DNA from: Lactobacillus johnsonii
Lineage (GTDB): Bacteria > Bacillota > Bacilli > Lactobacillales > Lactobacillaceae
DNA length: 64,000 bases
Assembly (NCBI RefSeq): GCF_014058685.1
Contig: NZ_CP059055.1
Coordinates: 1,116,001-1,180,000 of the forward strand
Reading direction: 5' to 3'
The notes under the pieces are model-generated. The model searched no databases and had not been told where the DNA came from. It saw nothing but the letters and a program-made list of their open reading frames with translations. Position numbers and translations under genes: made by a program. Positions within the stretch are counted from its first letter, which is position 1, and each line of letters starts with the position of its first letter. Positions 9,306-18,703 of the stretch are shown here, one piece after another.

Positions 9306-10613
9306 TTATTTACGTTTTCTAGCTAAGATTTTAATTGGTGTTCCCACGAAATCAAAGTTTTGTCTTAATTGATTAATTAAAAATCTCTGGTATGAGAAGT
9401 GAAGCAACTCTGGATCATTTACAAAGACAACAAATGTTGGCGGAGTTACAGCAACCTGGGTCATGTAGTAGATTCTTAATCTCTTTCCATTAACAAGTGG
9501 AGTTGGTGTAATTCTAGTTGCTTCAAGAAGCAAGTCATTCAAGACACTAGACTGAATTCGACGAGTTTGGTTTTCATGAACTTCTTTAACAAGCTTCAAG
9601 ATATCAGGAACTCTTTGACCCGTCCTAGCAGAAACGAAAATAATTGGAGCATAGTCTAAGTATTGGAACTCTCTTCTGATTGTATCTTCAAAGTCCTTCA
9701 TACTTCTACTATCTTTTTTAGGTAGATCCCACTTATTTACAACAATAATTACACCGCGGCCTGCGTCATGAGCATATCCTGCTACGTGCTTATCTTGTTC
9801 ACGAATACCAGTGCTTGCATCTAAGACTAAAAGTGTAATATCACTTTCTTCAATAGCACTGATCGCTCTTAAGACAGAATACTTCTCGGTCTTCTCATAA
9901 ACCTTACCACGCCGTCTGATGCCGGCTGTATCAACGATAGTATACTTTTGCCCATCATTGGTAAAAGTCGTGTCAATGGCGTCTCTAGTCGTTCCTTCGA
10001 TATTAGAAACAATTACACGTTGTTTACCTAAAATAGCATTTACAAGTGAAGATTTACCAACATTTGGACGTCCAATCACACTAAAGCGAATTGAACCATC
10101 TTCATGTTGGTTAGCCTTGTCCCCAAATTCACCAACAATAGCATCTAGTAAATCACCCATTCCAGTTCCATGACTACCAGAAACTGGGATTGGGTCACCT
10201 AATCCTAAGCTGTAAAAGTCATAAATATCTGTTCTTTGCTCAGGATTATCAGCCTTATTAATGGCTAAAATAACTGGTTTCTTAGTTCGATAAAGCATTT
10301 TAGCAATTGTTTCATCCATGTTAGTCATATGTTGAGTAACATCCCCTAACATCACAATTACATCTGCTTCATCAATGGCAATTTCAGCTTGTGCCTTAAT
10401 TTGTTCTTCAATTTCACCAGAGTCTAGAGTAATACCACCAGTATCAATCAAGATAAATTCATGACCCATCCATTCAGCACGGGCATAAATTCTATCTCTA
10501 GTAACTCCAGCCTTATCTTCAACAATAGCTACACGAGAATTAATAATTCTGTTAAAAATAGTTGACTTACCAACATTTGGACGTCCAACTAATGCAACTA
10601 CGGGTAATGACAT
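9306..10613 (-). CDS. der: Ribosome biogenesis GTPase Der (EngA)
   Basis: Der is an essential GTPase needed for maturation of the 50S ribosomal subunit. Two tandem GTPase domains are visible, each with its own P-loop (GRPNVGKST near residue 10 and GRPNVGKSS near 180), a DTGG/DTAG Walker B motif and an NKxD motif (NKAD, NKWD). The C-terminal KH-like domain includes [16 protein letters not shown]. The 435-residue length is normal. It lies directly downstream of rpsA, separated by that gene's terminator, an arrangement common in Firmicutes. Confidence 0.98.
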   Translation of the reverse strand: MSLPVVALVGRPNVGKSTIFNRIINSRVAIVEDKAGVTRDRIYARAEWMGHEFILIDTGGITLDSGEIEEQIKAQAEIAIDEADVIVMLGDVTQHMTNMDETIAKMLYRTKKPVILAINKADNPEQRTDIYDFYSLGLGDPIPVSGSHGTGMGDLLDAIVGEFGDKANQHEDGSIRFSVIGRPNVGKSSLVNAILGKQRVIVSNIEGTTRDAIDTTFTNDGQKYTIVDTAGIRRRGKVYEKTEKYSVLRAISAIEESDITLLVLDASTGIREQDKHVAGYAHDAGRGVIIVVNKWDLPKKDSRSMKDFEDTIRREFQYLDYAPIIFVSARTGQRVPDILKLVKEVHENQTRRIQSSVLNDLLLEATRITPTPLVNGKRLRIYYMTQVAVTPPTFVVFVNDPELLHFSYQRFLINQLRQNFDFVGTPIKILARKRK

Positions 10614-10643
10614 ATTATTTCTACCCCTTTCTATCTAATGAAA

Positions 10644-10675
10644 TAAAAAAAGCTGACCGGAGTCAGCTTTTTTTA
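10644..10675 (-). terminator. Terminator after rpsA
   Basis: AAAAAGCTGAC and GTCAGCTTTTT form a stem around a 4-nt loop, 13 bp beyond the rpsA stop on the minus strand. Confidence 0.88.
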
Positions 10676-10687
10676 GACTAATGACGA

Positions 10688-11890
10688 TTAATCCTTATCT
10701 TTAAGTTGATCACCAATAATGTCACCTAAAGCAAAACCGTTGTCATTGTCATTCATGTACTTATCAGCTACAGAATCTTGACGACGACGTGGACGTGAGT
10801 TGTTTTCACTCTTAGCAGCATTAGGATCAGCTTGCTTGATTGACAATGAGATTCTTCTGTCACTTGGGTCAACACTTAAAACTTTAACTTTAACAGTTTG
10901 ACCAACCTTTAAAACATCACTTGGCTTATCAACGTGCTTGTTAGCAATTTCTGAAACGTGTACTAAGCCTTGAATTCCATCAGCTACTTCGATGAATGCA
11001 CCGAATGAAGTTAAAGTCTTAACTTCACCTTCAATGATGTCGCCTTCATGTAAGCCTTCAGTAGCTTCTTCAAATGGGGATGGTAAAGTTTGCTTAATTG
11101 ACAGGGAGATTCTGTGTCTATCGTCATCAATACCGATAACTTTAACCTTAACATCTTGACCAGCCTTCAATACATCGCTTGGCTTATCAACATGCTTGTA
11201 AGAAATTTCTGAAATGTGAACTAAACCGTCCACACCACCAACGTCAACAAAGGCACCAAAACCAGTTAAACGTGATACTTTACCTTCAACAGTGTCACCT
11301 ACAACTAATTGTGAAGCAACGTTTTCGAAAGCTTCTTCACGTTCTTGTTCGATTAAGTCTTTTCTTGAAAGAATTAATCTGTTCTTGTTAGGATCAATTT
11401 CAGTGATCTTCAAGTTCATCTTCTTGCCAATGTAAGGCTTCAAGTCAGAAACGTAACGGTTAGAAATTAATGAAGCTGGTAAGAATCCACGTGTACCAAC
11501 ATCAACTAATAAACCACCGCGAACAGCACCAGTTACAGTACCTTCAACAGTCTTGCCTTCTTCGAAGACCTTTTCTAATTCCTTGTAAGCTTCTCTTTCC
11601 TTCAAACGAGTAACTGAGAAGAAGAATTCACCGTTTTCCTTGTCGCCACCAGCTCTTCTAAGAACTAAAGCTTCAAACTTATCACCAGGTTTTACCAATT
11701 GGTTCAAATCTGCATTACGGTCGTTAGTGAATTCACGCTTAGTGATTACACCTTCAACACCTGCATTTTCAACACCAACAGCGATTTGTCCATCTTCAAC
11801 ACTTAAAACTTCAACGTTAACAATGTTGCCGACTTCAACTCCCTGCATTTCTTTTAGAGCATCTAAGAATTGATTACTATTATCTGTCAT
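10688..11890 (-). CDS. rpsA: 30S ribosomal protein S1 homologue (four S1 domains)
   Basis: This RNA-binding protein assists mRNA docking on the 30S subunit. Four S1 OB-fold repeats are seen across 400 residues. The last two are easiest to spot by their near-identical GLVHISEISYKHVDKPSDVL and GLVHVSEIANKHVDKPSDVL motifs. Firmicute S1 proteins usually have four domains rather than the six of E. coli, so the length is normal. A charged tail (RPRRRQDSVADKYM) ends the protein. The start follows GGGAGGTAATT. It sits between cmk and der, its common neighbours. Confidence 0.95.
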   Translation of the reverse strand: MTDNSNQFLDALKEMQGVEVGNIVNVEVLSVEDGQIAVGVENAGVEGVITKREFTNDRNADLNQLVKPGDKFEALVLRRAGGDKENGEFFFSVTRLKEREAYKELEKVFEEGKTVEGTVTGAVRGGLLVDVGTRGFLPASLISNRYVSDLKPYIGKKMNLKITEIDPNKNRLILSRKDLIEQEREEAFENVASQLVVGDTVEGKVSRLTGFGAFVDVGGVDGLVHISEISYKHVDKPSDVLKAGQDVKVKVIGIDDDRHRISLSIKQTLPSPFEEATEGLHEGDIIEGEVKTLTSFGAFIEVADGIQGLVHVSEIANKHVDKPSDVLKVGQTVKVKVLSVDPSDRRISLSIKQADPNAAKSENNSRPRRRQDSVADKYMNDNDNGFALGDIIGDQLKDKD

Positions 11891-11952
11891 AATTACCTCC
11901 CAATATCATACTTTATTTTAAAGTACTTGATATCTTTTTTCCACACTTTTGT

Positions 11953-12618
11953 TTAATTTTTTTGCTTTTTTTGAATTATCTCGGTTATTTTGGCTACAAC
12001 TTCATCAATTGTTAAGTTTGTAGTATCTAATTCAATTGCATCATCTGCTTTTTTCAATGGAGAAATTTCACGATGAGAATCTTTATAGTCCCTAACTTCA
12101 ATATCATGTTCGATATCTTTTAAGTCTTGATGAATCCCTTTTTCCTGAAAATCTAAGAAGCGTCTCTTAGCTCTTGATGCAACACTAGCGATTAAGAAAA
12201 TTTTTACCTCTGCATCTGGTAAAACTGTCGTTCCAATATCACGACCATCCATAATAACATCGTGCTTGCCCGCCATTTCGCGCTGCAATTCAACCATCTT
12301 TTCACGAATTGATCTTAAGGCAGAAACTTGAGAAACGTTCTCTGTAATTTCAGGTGTTCTGATGTCAATTGAAACATCCTTGCCATTTACGTAAACTTTT
12401 TGTTCTCCATCTTCCTGCTTAAAATCAATTGTACTATGGTCGATTAAGTTCAAAATTGCCTTTTCATCCCCATAGTCAACGTTATTATCGTGTGCAATTA
12501 ATGTACATGCTCGATACATTGCACCAGTATCGATATAAATATAGCCCAAATTATGTGCGATAATTTTAGCAACTGTACTCTTCCCCGCTGATGCAGGACC
12601 ATCAATAGCTACTTGCAT
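11953..12618 (-). CDS. cmk: Cytidylate kinase
   Basis: This enzyme phosphorylates CMP and dCMP to the diphosphates for pyrimidine nucleotide recycling. The P-loop is GPASAGKS at the N-terminus. DTGAMYRA and MDGRDIGTTVLPDA, both Cmk signatures, follow, and a lid region lies near RAKRRFLDFQEKG. The frame reaches 12645, but the ATG at 12618 (MQVAIDGPAS) has AAAGGA at a good distance and matches the family start, giving 221 residues. It is followed by rpsA in the same direction, the usual Firmicute arrangement. Confidence 0.96.
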   Translation of the reverse strand: MQVAIDGPASAGKSTVAKIIAHNLGYIYIDTGAMYRACTLIAHDNNVDYGDEKAILNLIDHSTIDFKQEDGEQKVYVNGKDVSIDIRTPEITENVSQVSALRSIREKMVELQREMAGKHDVIMDGRDIGTTVLPDAEVKIFLIASVASRAKRRFLDFQEKGIHQDLKDIEHDIEVRDYKDSHREISPLKKADDAIELDTTNLTIDEVVAKITEIIQKKQKN

Positions 12619-12664
12619 TAAATAATTTAGTCCTTTCTTTTTCATTCAAAGTAAATTCTACCAT

Positions 12665-12697
12665 AAAACAAAAAACAGGAGTCAAATGACTCCTGCT
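12665..12697 (-). terminator. Terminator after ribU
   Basis: CAGGAGTCA and TGACTCCTG form a 9-bp stem followed by a T-run on the minus strand, beyond the ribU stop at 12726. Confidence 0.88.
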
Positions 12698-12725
12698 AAA
12701 TGAAATTATTTTTATTATTTAAACT

Positions 12726-13319
12726 TTAAAAGTTACGTCTTACAAATTTTTCTAAAACTGGCAATAAGGTCTTAGCCAATAATAGAACGACAATACTGTT
12801 AATTATTCCTTTAATTAGGTTAAATGGCACAATCGCTGAAACAATGTAAGTTAAAAGCGATGAGTTGAGCTTAAAGCCCATTAAAGAAATATACATTGGA
12901 GTTAAAACGAAGTAGTTTGCTAAAGACATTACTACTGTTAAAGCAATTGTTCCAACTACTAATCCCAAAATTTGGTATTGTACTTTATCTTCATGCTTTT
13001 TACTAATGAAGTAGAATGGCAAGATATAAGCTAAGCTTGCTAAAAATGCAGCCAACTGACCAATCATTGAAATTGGATTAAATCCTGAAATAAAGAGGCT
13101 CAATAATGATTTAAAAAGGGCAATCATTGTCCCGCCTAAAGGACCAAAAACCAAAGTACTTAAAGCTACTAATGAATCAGAAAAATCCATCTTTAAGTAA
13201 TCAAAACCAGGAATAATTGGTACTTCAATCTTCATAATCAAAAATGCTAATGCACCAATCATTGCCCAAGCGAGCCAGTAGGCTAATCTTACATGACTTA
13301 AACTTGTTTTTCTTTGCAT
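12726..13319 (-). CDS. ribU: Riboflavin ECF transporter substrate-binding component RibU
   Basis: This integral membrane S-component binds riboflavin and works with the shared ECF energising module (EcfA, EcfA' and EcfT), which is not in this window. The 197 residues contain about six hydrophobic segments. The N-terminal region with IPGFDYLKMDFSD followed by FGPLGG is typical of RibU. The gene lies directly behind an FMN riboswitch, which fits a vitamin B2 uptake role. A terminator closes the single-gene unit. Dependence on imported riboflavin is usual for this group of lactobacilli, and no rib biosynthesis operon is present here. Confidence 0.95.
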   Translation of the reverse strand: MQRKTSLSHVRLAYWLAWAMIGALAFLIMKIEVPIIPGFDYLKMDFSDSLVALSTLVFGPLGGTMIALFKSLLSLFISGFNPISMIGQLAAFLASLAYILPFYFISKKHEDKVQYQILGLVVGTIALTVVMSLANYFVLTPMYISLMGFKLNSSLLTYIVSAIVPFNLIKGIINSIVVLLLAKTLLPVLEKFVRRNF

Positions 13320-13340
13320 GATAGTTCCTCCATAACATAC

Positions 13341-13372
13341 AAAAGGTCTGTCGCTTCAGCAACAGACCTTAT
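13341..13372 (-). terminator. Expression-platform hairpin of the FMN riboswitch
   Basis: AAGGTCTGT and ACAGACCTT pair (with GCTTCAGC in the loop region) between the FMN aptamer and ribU. On the minus strand the stem is followed by TTTTG, so this is the likely terminator formed when FMN is bound. Its 5' arm shares AGACAG-like sequence with the aptamer P1 strand, as expected for switching. Confidence 0.7.
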
Positions 13373-13403
13373 TAATCATCTAAATCATGTTTAATTCTTT
13401 AGT

Positions 13404-13510
13404 CTGTCTTCTTCCATCTAGACTATAACTATCGGTACCTGAGGTTCAACTACATGTGTAGCTCGCGGACTCTAACCGCCGGTCGGGAATTTCGCCCTGC
13501 CCTGAAGACA
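13404..13510 (-). promoter_or_regulatory. FMN riboswitch (RFN element)
   Basis: On the minus strand the element contains the RFN core GGGCGAAATTCCC followed by GACCGGCGGT, then CCGCGAGC, and later ATAGTCTAGATGGAAGAAGA. The P1 helix is formed by TGTCTTC (from 13510) and GAAGACA (13411-13405). It lies upstream of ribU, so it senses FMN and shuts off riboflavin import. Confidence 0.95.
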
Positions 13511-13583
13511 ACATCCTTGTATTTATTTTTTACAAGTAAATAATAATACTTCTTGGTAGAATTGTAAACATTATTGTTTTTTA

Positions 13584-14351
13584 TTATCTTAATTTTATTG
13601 ATTGGCCAATACTAATACTATCAGCTGACTCTAAATCATTAATTTGCTCTAAGTGGTGCACTGAAGTGTTATTTTCACGGGCAATCTTTGATAAAGAATC
13701 TCCCTCTTGCACAGTGTAAGATCTTGGTGCTTCATGTTCTGAAGAACTACTTGCACCATTGTTTTGCCAAGTATTTTGATTAGTTTGAGTCGAGTTTTGA
13801 GTTGATTGTTGGCTTTGATCTTGAGTAGTAGTTTGACTAGCACTAGATTCATAAGATTGGGTACTACTGCTTTGACTAACCTGACTACTTTGAGATTCTG
13901 ACTGACTAACCACAGCTGGTGTTGTGTCTTGAGATTGACTTGAGGAACTTTCTTCTTCTCTTCTCACACTGCTACTCTTAGACTTACTCTTCTTAGAAGA
14001 GCTGTGCTTACTCTTTTTACTTTTAGTCTTGTGAGACTTAGAAGATGAGCTTTTTGAAACCTTAACGCTCTTTTCAGCTAAGTTATTAGAGTTTGCGTGC
14101 AATCTTGAAGAAACAATCGGAATTAATGCAATGATAATTATTGCAACAATAATCAATCCAGCCCAGAGCTGACTATGATGTGGACCTTTTGGACTGCCTT
14201 CTGATTGAGTAGATTTTCTAGAAGTAACTTCTGGCTCTGCTTCTGGTTGTGACTCCCGATGATGCATTGCCCTTCTAGATGTTTTAGGACGCTCAAAATG
14301 CTTGTAAGGGCCTTTTGGTTCTTTATTGTCCTGAGATTTATTTTCCTTCAT
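13584..14351 (-). CDS. Membrane-anchored LysM-domain protein
   Basis: The 255-residue protein has a charged, cytoplasmic N-terminus (about 80 residues rich in K, E, P and S). One membrane helix (LWAGLIIVAIIIIALIPIV, about residues 83-102) follows. Then come a long Ser/Gln/Thr-rich external linker and a C-terminal LysM domain (YTVQEGDSLSKIARENNTS...SIGQSIKL). LysM binds peptidoglycan GlcNAc, so the protein probably bridges membrane and wall. No catalytic domain is seen. It lies between rluB and ribU and is read in the same direction as both. The repetitive linker should vary in length between strains. Confidence 0.85.
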   Translation of the reverse strand: MKENKSQDNKEPKGPYKHFERPKTSRRAMHHRESQPEAEPEVTSRKSTQSEGSPKGPHHSQLWAGLIIVAIIIIALIPIVSSRLHANSNNLAEKSVKVSKSSSSKSHKTKSKKSKHSSSKKSKSKSSSVRREEESSSSQSQDTTPAVVSQSESQSSQVSQSSSTQSYESSASQTTTQDQSQQSTQNSTQTNQNTWQNNGASSSSEHEAPRSYTVQEGDSLSKIARENNTSVHHLEQINDLESADSISIGQSIKLR

Positions 14352-14412
14352 TCAAAAGTCCTCCAAAATTATAGATTATTAGTTTTATTTTATCATAGCT
14401 TTTAATAAAGCG

Positions 14413-15132
14413 TTAGTCAGCTAAGTGATTTAAACGAAAGACTTCTTCATTCGTTAATTCACGATACTCACCCGAATTTAATGATTTTAAAGTTAAAAAG
14501 GCATACTTTTCACGAGCTAATTTTTCTACAAGGTGATGTACTGCTTCAAACATCCTCTTAACCTGATGATAGTGACCTTCATGGATAGTCAATTGAACAA
14601 TTTGAGTCTTCTTTTTCTCATCAGTCTTTAAAATCTTTAACTTAGCTGGTGCACTCTTTCGTCCATCAATACGCACACCATGAGTAAGAGAACGAATCTC
14701 TTCTGGAGAAAGAATTCCCTTAATCTTTGCTACATAAACCTTTGGTACTTCATTACGTGGGTGCATTAATTTATTTGCTAATTCACCATCGTTTGTCATT
14801 AATAATAAGCCCGATGTATCGTAATCAAGACGCCCTACTGGATAAAGGCGATATGGTACATCTTCAAAGAAATCAACTACTGTCTTTCTTCCTTTGTCAT
14901 CGCTTACTGAAGAAATGACACCACGTGGCTTATAAAATAAGTATGTGTGGAGGGCTTCTTTTTCAATTGGAACTCCATTTACTTCAATCTTGTCGCTAGG
15001 TTCAACTTTTGTTCCTAGTTCAGTAACTTTTTTACCATTAACAGTTACTTGTCCTGCACTAATCATCTTTTCAGCCTTACGTCTTGAGGCAACACCTGCC
15101 TGCGCAATTACTTTTTGTAATCTTTCAGCCAT
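14413..15132 (-). CDS. rluB: Ribosomal large-subunit pseudouridine synthase B
   Basis: This enzyme isomerises uridine to pseudouridine in 23S rRNA. An N-terminal S4 RNA-binding domain (MAERLQKVIAQAGVASRRKAE) precedes the RsuA-type catalytic domain with GRLDYDTSGLLLMTNDGE, whose Asp is catalytic. The frame reaches 15177, but the ATG at 15132 starts the S4 domain, has GAGGGTGAG upstream and lies one base from the scpB stop, so it is chosen. That gives 239 residues. It is the last gene of the xerD-ribT-scpA-scpB-rluB cluster. Confidence 0.95.
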   Translation of the reverse strand: MAERLQKVIAQAGVASRRKAEKMISAGQVTVNGKKVTELGTKVEPSDKIEVNGVPIEKEALHTYLFYKPRGVISSVSDDKGRKTVVDFFEDVPYRLYPVGRLDYDTSGLLLMTNDGELANKLMHPRNEVPKVYVAKIKGILSPEEIRSLTHGVRIDGRKSAPAKLKILKTDEKKKTQIVQLTIHEGHYHQVKRMFEAVHHLVEKLAREKYAFLTLKSLNSGEYRELTNEEVFRLNHLAD

Positions 15133-15133
15133 T

Positions 15134-15724
15134 TTACTCACCCTCATCAAAATTAATTTCTTTATTTCTACTATCATCCTGATTAAATAGGTTCACAGGA
15201 TTATCATCTGCTTCAAATTCTTCAATTACCGGTAAATCAGCCAAACTTTCATAGTTAAAGTACTGTAAAAAATAATCGGTCGTTACATATAAGTTAGGAT
15301 GTCCTGGAACGTCCTTTTTTCCATCCACTTTGATTAATCCGCGCCAAACCAAAGTTTGCAGCGCACCTGCTGAGTTAACGCCTCTTAAGTCGTCAATTTC
15401 AACTCGAGTAATTGGTTGCCGATACGCAATAATCGCCAAGATTTCAAGTGCTGATTGACTTAAATTTTTAGATAGATCTTTTTGGAAAAATTTCGAAATA
15501 ATATCTCCGCATTTCGGACTAGTGGTTAATTTATAAGTTTGATTGATGCAAATTAACTGCAAACCTGAATTTTCATCATTTTTCAATCGGTCCTTAAGAT
15601 GATTAGCTAATTCTCTTAGGGCAGCTGGAGAAATTTCTAACAACTGTAGTAAGTTCTCAGTTTCTAAACCATCATCCCCCGCTGCATAAAGTAAGGCTTC
15701 TAATTCTGCTTCTTTACTTGCCAT
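15134..15724 (-). CDS. scpB: Segregation and condensation protein B
   Basis: ScpB dimers bind the ScpA kleisin in the SMC condensin complex that organises and segregates chromosomes. Two winged-helix domains are visible, including [20 protein letters not shown] and [20 protein letters not shown], the most conserved part of the family. The frame reaches 15733 at a TTG. The ATG at 15724 overlaps the scpA stop by 11 bp and is preferred (196 residues). Overlap with scpA suggests translational coupling of the complex partners. Confidence 0.96.
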   Translation of the reverse strand: MASKEAELEALLYAAGDDGLETENLLQLLEISPAALRELANHLKDRLKNDENSGLQLICINQTYKLTTSPKCGDIISKFFQKDLSKNLSQSALEILAIIAYRQPITRVEIDDLRGVNSAGALQTLVWRGLIKVDGKKDVPGHPNLYVTTDYFLQYFNYESLADLPVIEEFEADDNPVNLFNQDDSRNKEINFDEGE

Positions 15725-16457
15725 TAATCTCAACTTTCTCTAACTCTAGATCACCAAAATCTCTATTTTGCTTTACTACAATTTTATGATCACGACATAA
15801 TTCTAAAACTGCTAGGAATAAACCAATTACTTGATCAAGATCTTGAAAGTTTTTAATACAATCAAAAAAACTAGTCGATCTTTTCTTTTGTAACCTGTTT
15901 TTTAAAAAGCTTGTCATTTCTTCAATTGAAGTCTCGTGAACCTCAATTTTTCCAACTTGTGGCTTTCTCAGTTTGAATCGCTCTAAAACCACTTTAAAAG
16001 TATCTGCAAGCTCATCACTTGTAATTTCTCCTAAAGGAAGTGGTTCAATCTCTTTTTTAGGGGAAACAGACGGATCCTTTGTCACTGTAATTGGCATTTC
16101 TTCATCTCTTTTTTTAAAGTATTCGGCAATTCTTTGAAAGACTGAGTACTGCACTAGTTGCTCAACAAGTTCAGTACGTGGATCTTCTTGATACTGATCT
16201 TCCTCAATAAAGTCATTTTTAGGAAGTAAATATTGAGACTTAATTCTAAGTAATGTTGACGCCATCACAAAATACTCTCCAGCAATTTGTAAGTCCAAAG
16301 TTTGCCAGCGAGCTAAATTAGCTAAATATTGTCCCGTAATTTTTGCAATTGGAATATCATAGATATCTATTTTTTGCGACCTGATTAAGTGTAAAAGTAA
16401 ATCTAACGGTCCCGTAAAATTAGGAAGATCCAAAGTTAATTCATCAACATTATTCAT
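15714..16457 (-). CDS. scpA: Segregation and condensation protein A (kleisin)
   Basis: ScpA bridges the two heads of the SMC dimer. The N-terminal domain has the family signature [20 protein letters not shown] and [11 protein letters not shown] variable acidic linker and a C-terminal winged helix ([26 protein letters not shown]) follow. The length of 247 residues is standard. It overlaps ribT by 8 bp upstream and scpB by 11 bp downstream, so it is tightly coupled within the operon. Confidence 0.97.
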   Translation of the reverse strand: MNNVDELTLDLPNFTGPLDLLLHLIRSQKIDIYDIPIAKITGQYLANLARWQTLDLQIAGEYFVMASTLLRIKSQYLLPKNDFIEEDQYQEDPRTELVEQLVQYSVFQRIAEYFKKRDEEMPITVTKDPSVSPKKEIEPLPLGEITSDELADTFKVVLERFKLRKPQVGKIEVHETSIEEMTSFLKNRLQKKRSTSFFDCIKNFQDLDQVIGLFLAVLELCRDHKIVVKQNRDFGDLELEKVEINGK

Positions 16458-16812
16458 CAGTTTTATTTTCCTTTAAATAATTTAATAATGATGCCCAATT
16501 AGGTAAGGCAGTAATCATTTTATCAGGATAAAGATGCTTTAGGTCATTCATTACCAATTGCTTGGTTTTTTCATCACGCATTGTCGGATCAAGAGATAAA
16601 TAGCGAATAATAATAAAATCTTTCTCTTCTTGAATACCAACAATACCGCGAGCATTACCATCTTGTTGATAGATAAGAACCTCGAATTGATTGGAATCGC
16701 TAGTATACAGTTTCATCTCTTCTTGCAGATTCTTAATATTTTTAAAATCTGGGAGATAAGATAAATATCCCATTACAGTTTTTTCGTAATCTTTTTTATA
16801 TTTGCTGATCAT
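16450..16812 (-). CDS. ribT: RibT-like GNAT-fold protein
   Basis: This 120-residue soluble protein matches the small acetyltransferase-like RibT family found between xerD and scpA in lactobacilli. Visible elements are the GNAT-like beta strands FEVLIYQQDGNARGIVGIQ and DFIIIRYLSLDP, and a C-terminal helix (WASLLNYLK). B. subtilis RibT is encoded in the rib operon, but there is no riboflavin synthesis here and the biochemical role is unknown. It lies 5 bp after xerD and overlaps scpA, so it is part of the operon. Confidence 0.75.
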   Translation of the reverse strand: MISKYKKDYEKTVMGYLSYLPDFKNIKNLQEEMKLYTSDSNQFEVLIYQQDGNARGIVGIQEEKDFIIIRYLSLDPTMRDEKTKQLVMNDLKHLYPDKMITALPNWASLLNYLKENKTDE

Positions 16813-16817
16813 AATAG

Positions 16818-17708
16818 TTAGGCACGTGGATGTGCTTGATTGTAAACCTCCAAAATATGTTTCTGCGTCAGATTAGTATAAATCTGCGTAGTTGTAATAT
16901 CACTATGGCCCAATATTTCTTGAACCACTCTTAAATCCGCCCCATTTTCTAACAAATGAGTCGCAAAAGTATGTCTAAGAGTATGTGGTGTAACATTTTT
17001 GGTTATTCCGATAAGTTGACAATATTTTTTTATCTTTTGCCAAACAGCTTGTCTCGTCAATTGATGACCATGATTATTTAGGAAAATCACATCAGTAAAT
17101 TGACCGCTTTTTAAGATTTGATTCTCTCGGACATCTTTTTGATATTTCTCTAACCATGATAAAGCAACTTCGGTAATCGGAACAAGACGTTCTTTTGATC
17201 CTTTACCAAGAACTCTAATAATTTTTAACTCACTGTGAATATCGCCAGTACGTAAATTAATTAACTCACTAACCCGCATTCCAGTTGCATAGAGCACTTC
17301 AAGCATAGCTCGATCTCTAATCCCCAAACCAGTATTAGTATCAGGAGCATCCAACAATTTAGTAACTTCTTCCTCACTAAGAGCTGTCGGCAATCTACGT
17401 TCGCTTTTAGGTGAATCAATTTTAACTAAAGGATCACGTTCAATTATATCTTGCCGCAAAAGCCATTGATAAAATTTTCGTAAGCTAGAGATCATTCTGC
17501 TGATTGAAGTTGTGGCTTTTCCCTTATCTTTTTGCGTTGCAAGAAAAGCATCAACTACTAGATAATCAACTTCCCAACTTGTTTCATTCTGATCTTCTAA
17601 ATAACTTAAATATTCTTCTAAATCAGTTCGGTAAGAAACAATTGTATTGGGACTTAAGCCACGTTCTACTTGACTAAATCGTAAATAATCTTCTAAATTA
17701 TCCTTCAT
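16818..17708 (-). CDS. xerD: Tyrosine recombinase XerD
   Basis: With XerC this recombinase resolves chromosome dimers at dif. The N-terminal SAM-like core-binding domain (DYLRFSQVERGLSPNTI) is followed by the catalytic domain with the complete set of residues: Arg in ATGMRVSELINL, His-x-x-Arg in HTLRHTFATHLL, His in LGHSDI and Tyr in TTQIYTNL. The frame reaches 17726. The ATG at 17708 (MKDNLEDYLRF) gives 296 residues, the usual XerD length, so I prefer it, but the start is not certain. It overlaps the cvfB 3' end. Confidence 0.94.
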   Translation of the reverse strand: MKDNLEDYLRFSQVERGLSPNTIVSYRTDLEEYLSYLEDQNETSWEVDYLVVDAFLATQKDKGKATTSISRMISSLRKFYQWLLRQDIIERDPLVKIDSPKSERRLPTALSEEEVTKLLDAPDTNTGLGIRDRAMLEVLYATGMRVSELINLRTGDIHSELKIIRVLGKGSKERLVPITEVALSWLEKYQKDVRENQILKSGQFTDVIFLNNHGHQLTRQAVWQKIKKYCQLIGITKNVTPHTLRHTFATHLLENGADLRVVQEILGHSDITTTQIYTNLTQKHILEVYNQAHPRA

Positions 17709-18591
17709 TATCTGTGTCTGAGTCATCTTTTTCTACCAAGCTAATTGTTCCTGCATCTTTATCTTCAGTAATTAACCCATCCTTTAATAAATGTCCCAAG
17801 GCACGTTTAAAAGCTGATTTAGAAATACCAAAGTGATTTTTAATCTCTTGGGCATCACTCTTATCGTAAAATGGTAGAGTTTTTGTAGCTTCACGACGTA
17901 AACTTACTAAGATCATTTGTGCGTCATCGTCAATTTCTTCAAATCCACGAGGAAGAACACTTAAGTTCAATCTACCATATTGACTAACTCCAATTACACG
18001 TCCCTTAATCTTTTGACCTAGTCGTAATGGACGAAACATTTCAGACTTATGAACAAAGGCTAAGTAGTACTGATCAGTAATTACAAAGGAACCTACTTCA
18101 TAATTTCTATAAACAGTTCCGGACATATTTTTATTCTCTAAATGTGCTGGGAAATTAGCAGCTAATTGCTCAAAGACGTTTTCTTCAGCCATTTTAGCCC
18201 AAATACGTTCTTTTTCATCAGTTTCAAGACGTACTAATAAGCGATCGTCTTTCTTTGGCCATTGATCCTTTTCAAGTGGAAGATCATCTAAAGATACAAC
18301 AACATCTTTGTCGTTCAAACCAATATCTAAGAAAACACCCAAGTCACGGCGCACTTCTGTTACAGTTGCCCAACCATACTGATCTTTTTGAGCAAAAGGA
18401 TAAAATTGTGTCATTTCTTTCTTTTTATCCTTATTTTCATAAATAAAGCCTTGTACTTCATCACCTAAATGGATTGGTTCATCTTGTGTAATTTCTATTT
18501 TCTTTAATTCAAAAGTTACCCCTTCAACCTGCACATAAAAAGCAGATTCATTTTCATCAGTAACTTTTCCTTTTCTTATTTCACCTAACAT
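17698..18591 (-). CDS. cvfB: S1-domain RNA-binding protein CvfB
   Basis: CvfB-family proteins bind RNA and affect virulence or stress gene expression in staphylococci; the role in lactobacilli is unclear. The 297 residues contain S1-like OB folds (GWATVTEVRRDLGVFLDIGL and SGTVYRNYEVGSFVITDQYYLAFVHKSEM) and GRVIGVSQYGRLNLSVLPR. A C-terminal winged helix (HFGISKSAFKRALGHLLKDGLI) completes the known CvfB architecture. The start follows TTAGGTGAAATA-type sequence at an ATG. It is upstream of, and overlaps, xerD. Confidence 0.92.
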   Translation of the reverse strand: MLGEIRKGKVTDENESAFYVQVEGVTFELKKIEITQDEPIHLGDEVQGFIYENKDKKKEMTQFYPFAQKDQYGWATVTEVRRDLGVFLDIGLNDKDVVVSLDDLPLEKDQWPKKDDRLLVRLETDEKERIWAKMAEENVFEQLAANFPAHLENKNMSGTVYRNYEVGSFVITDQYYLAFVHKSEMFRPLRLGQKIKGRVIGVSQYGRLNLSVLPRGFEEIDDDAQMILVSLRREATKTLPFYDKSDAQEIKNHFGISKSAFKRALGHLLKDGLITEDKDAGTISLVEKDDSDTDNEG

Positions 18592-18654
18592 AATAGCGCC
18601 TCAATCCTTTTATTTTGTCTATCATCTTATAGTATAAGGAAAAAAAGACAAAAA

Positions 18655-18685
18655 TAAAATAGCCAGCTTTCGCTGACTATTTTAA
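18655..18685 (-). terminator. Terminator after pyk
   Basis: AAAATAGTCAGC and GCTGGCTATTTT form a stem with a 4-nt loop on the minus strand, about 20 bp beyond the pyk stop. Confidence 0.85.
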
Positions 18686-18703
18686 TAAGCTATTTAATTC
18701 AGA

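Noticed and set aside
16450..18591. xerD region as a mobile integrase cluster
   Set aside because: The full XerD catalytic set and the conserved cvfB-xerD-ribT-scpA-scpB-rluB order show a core chromosomal operon.
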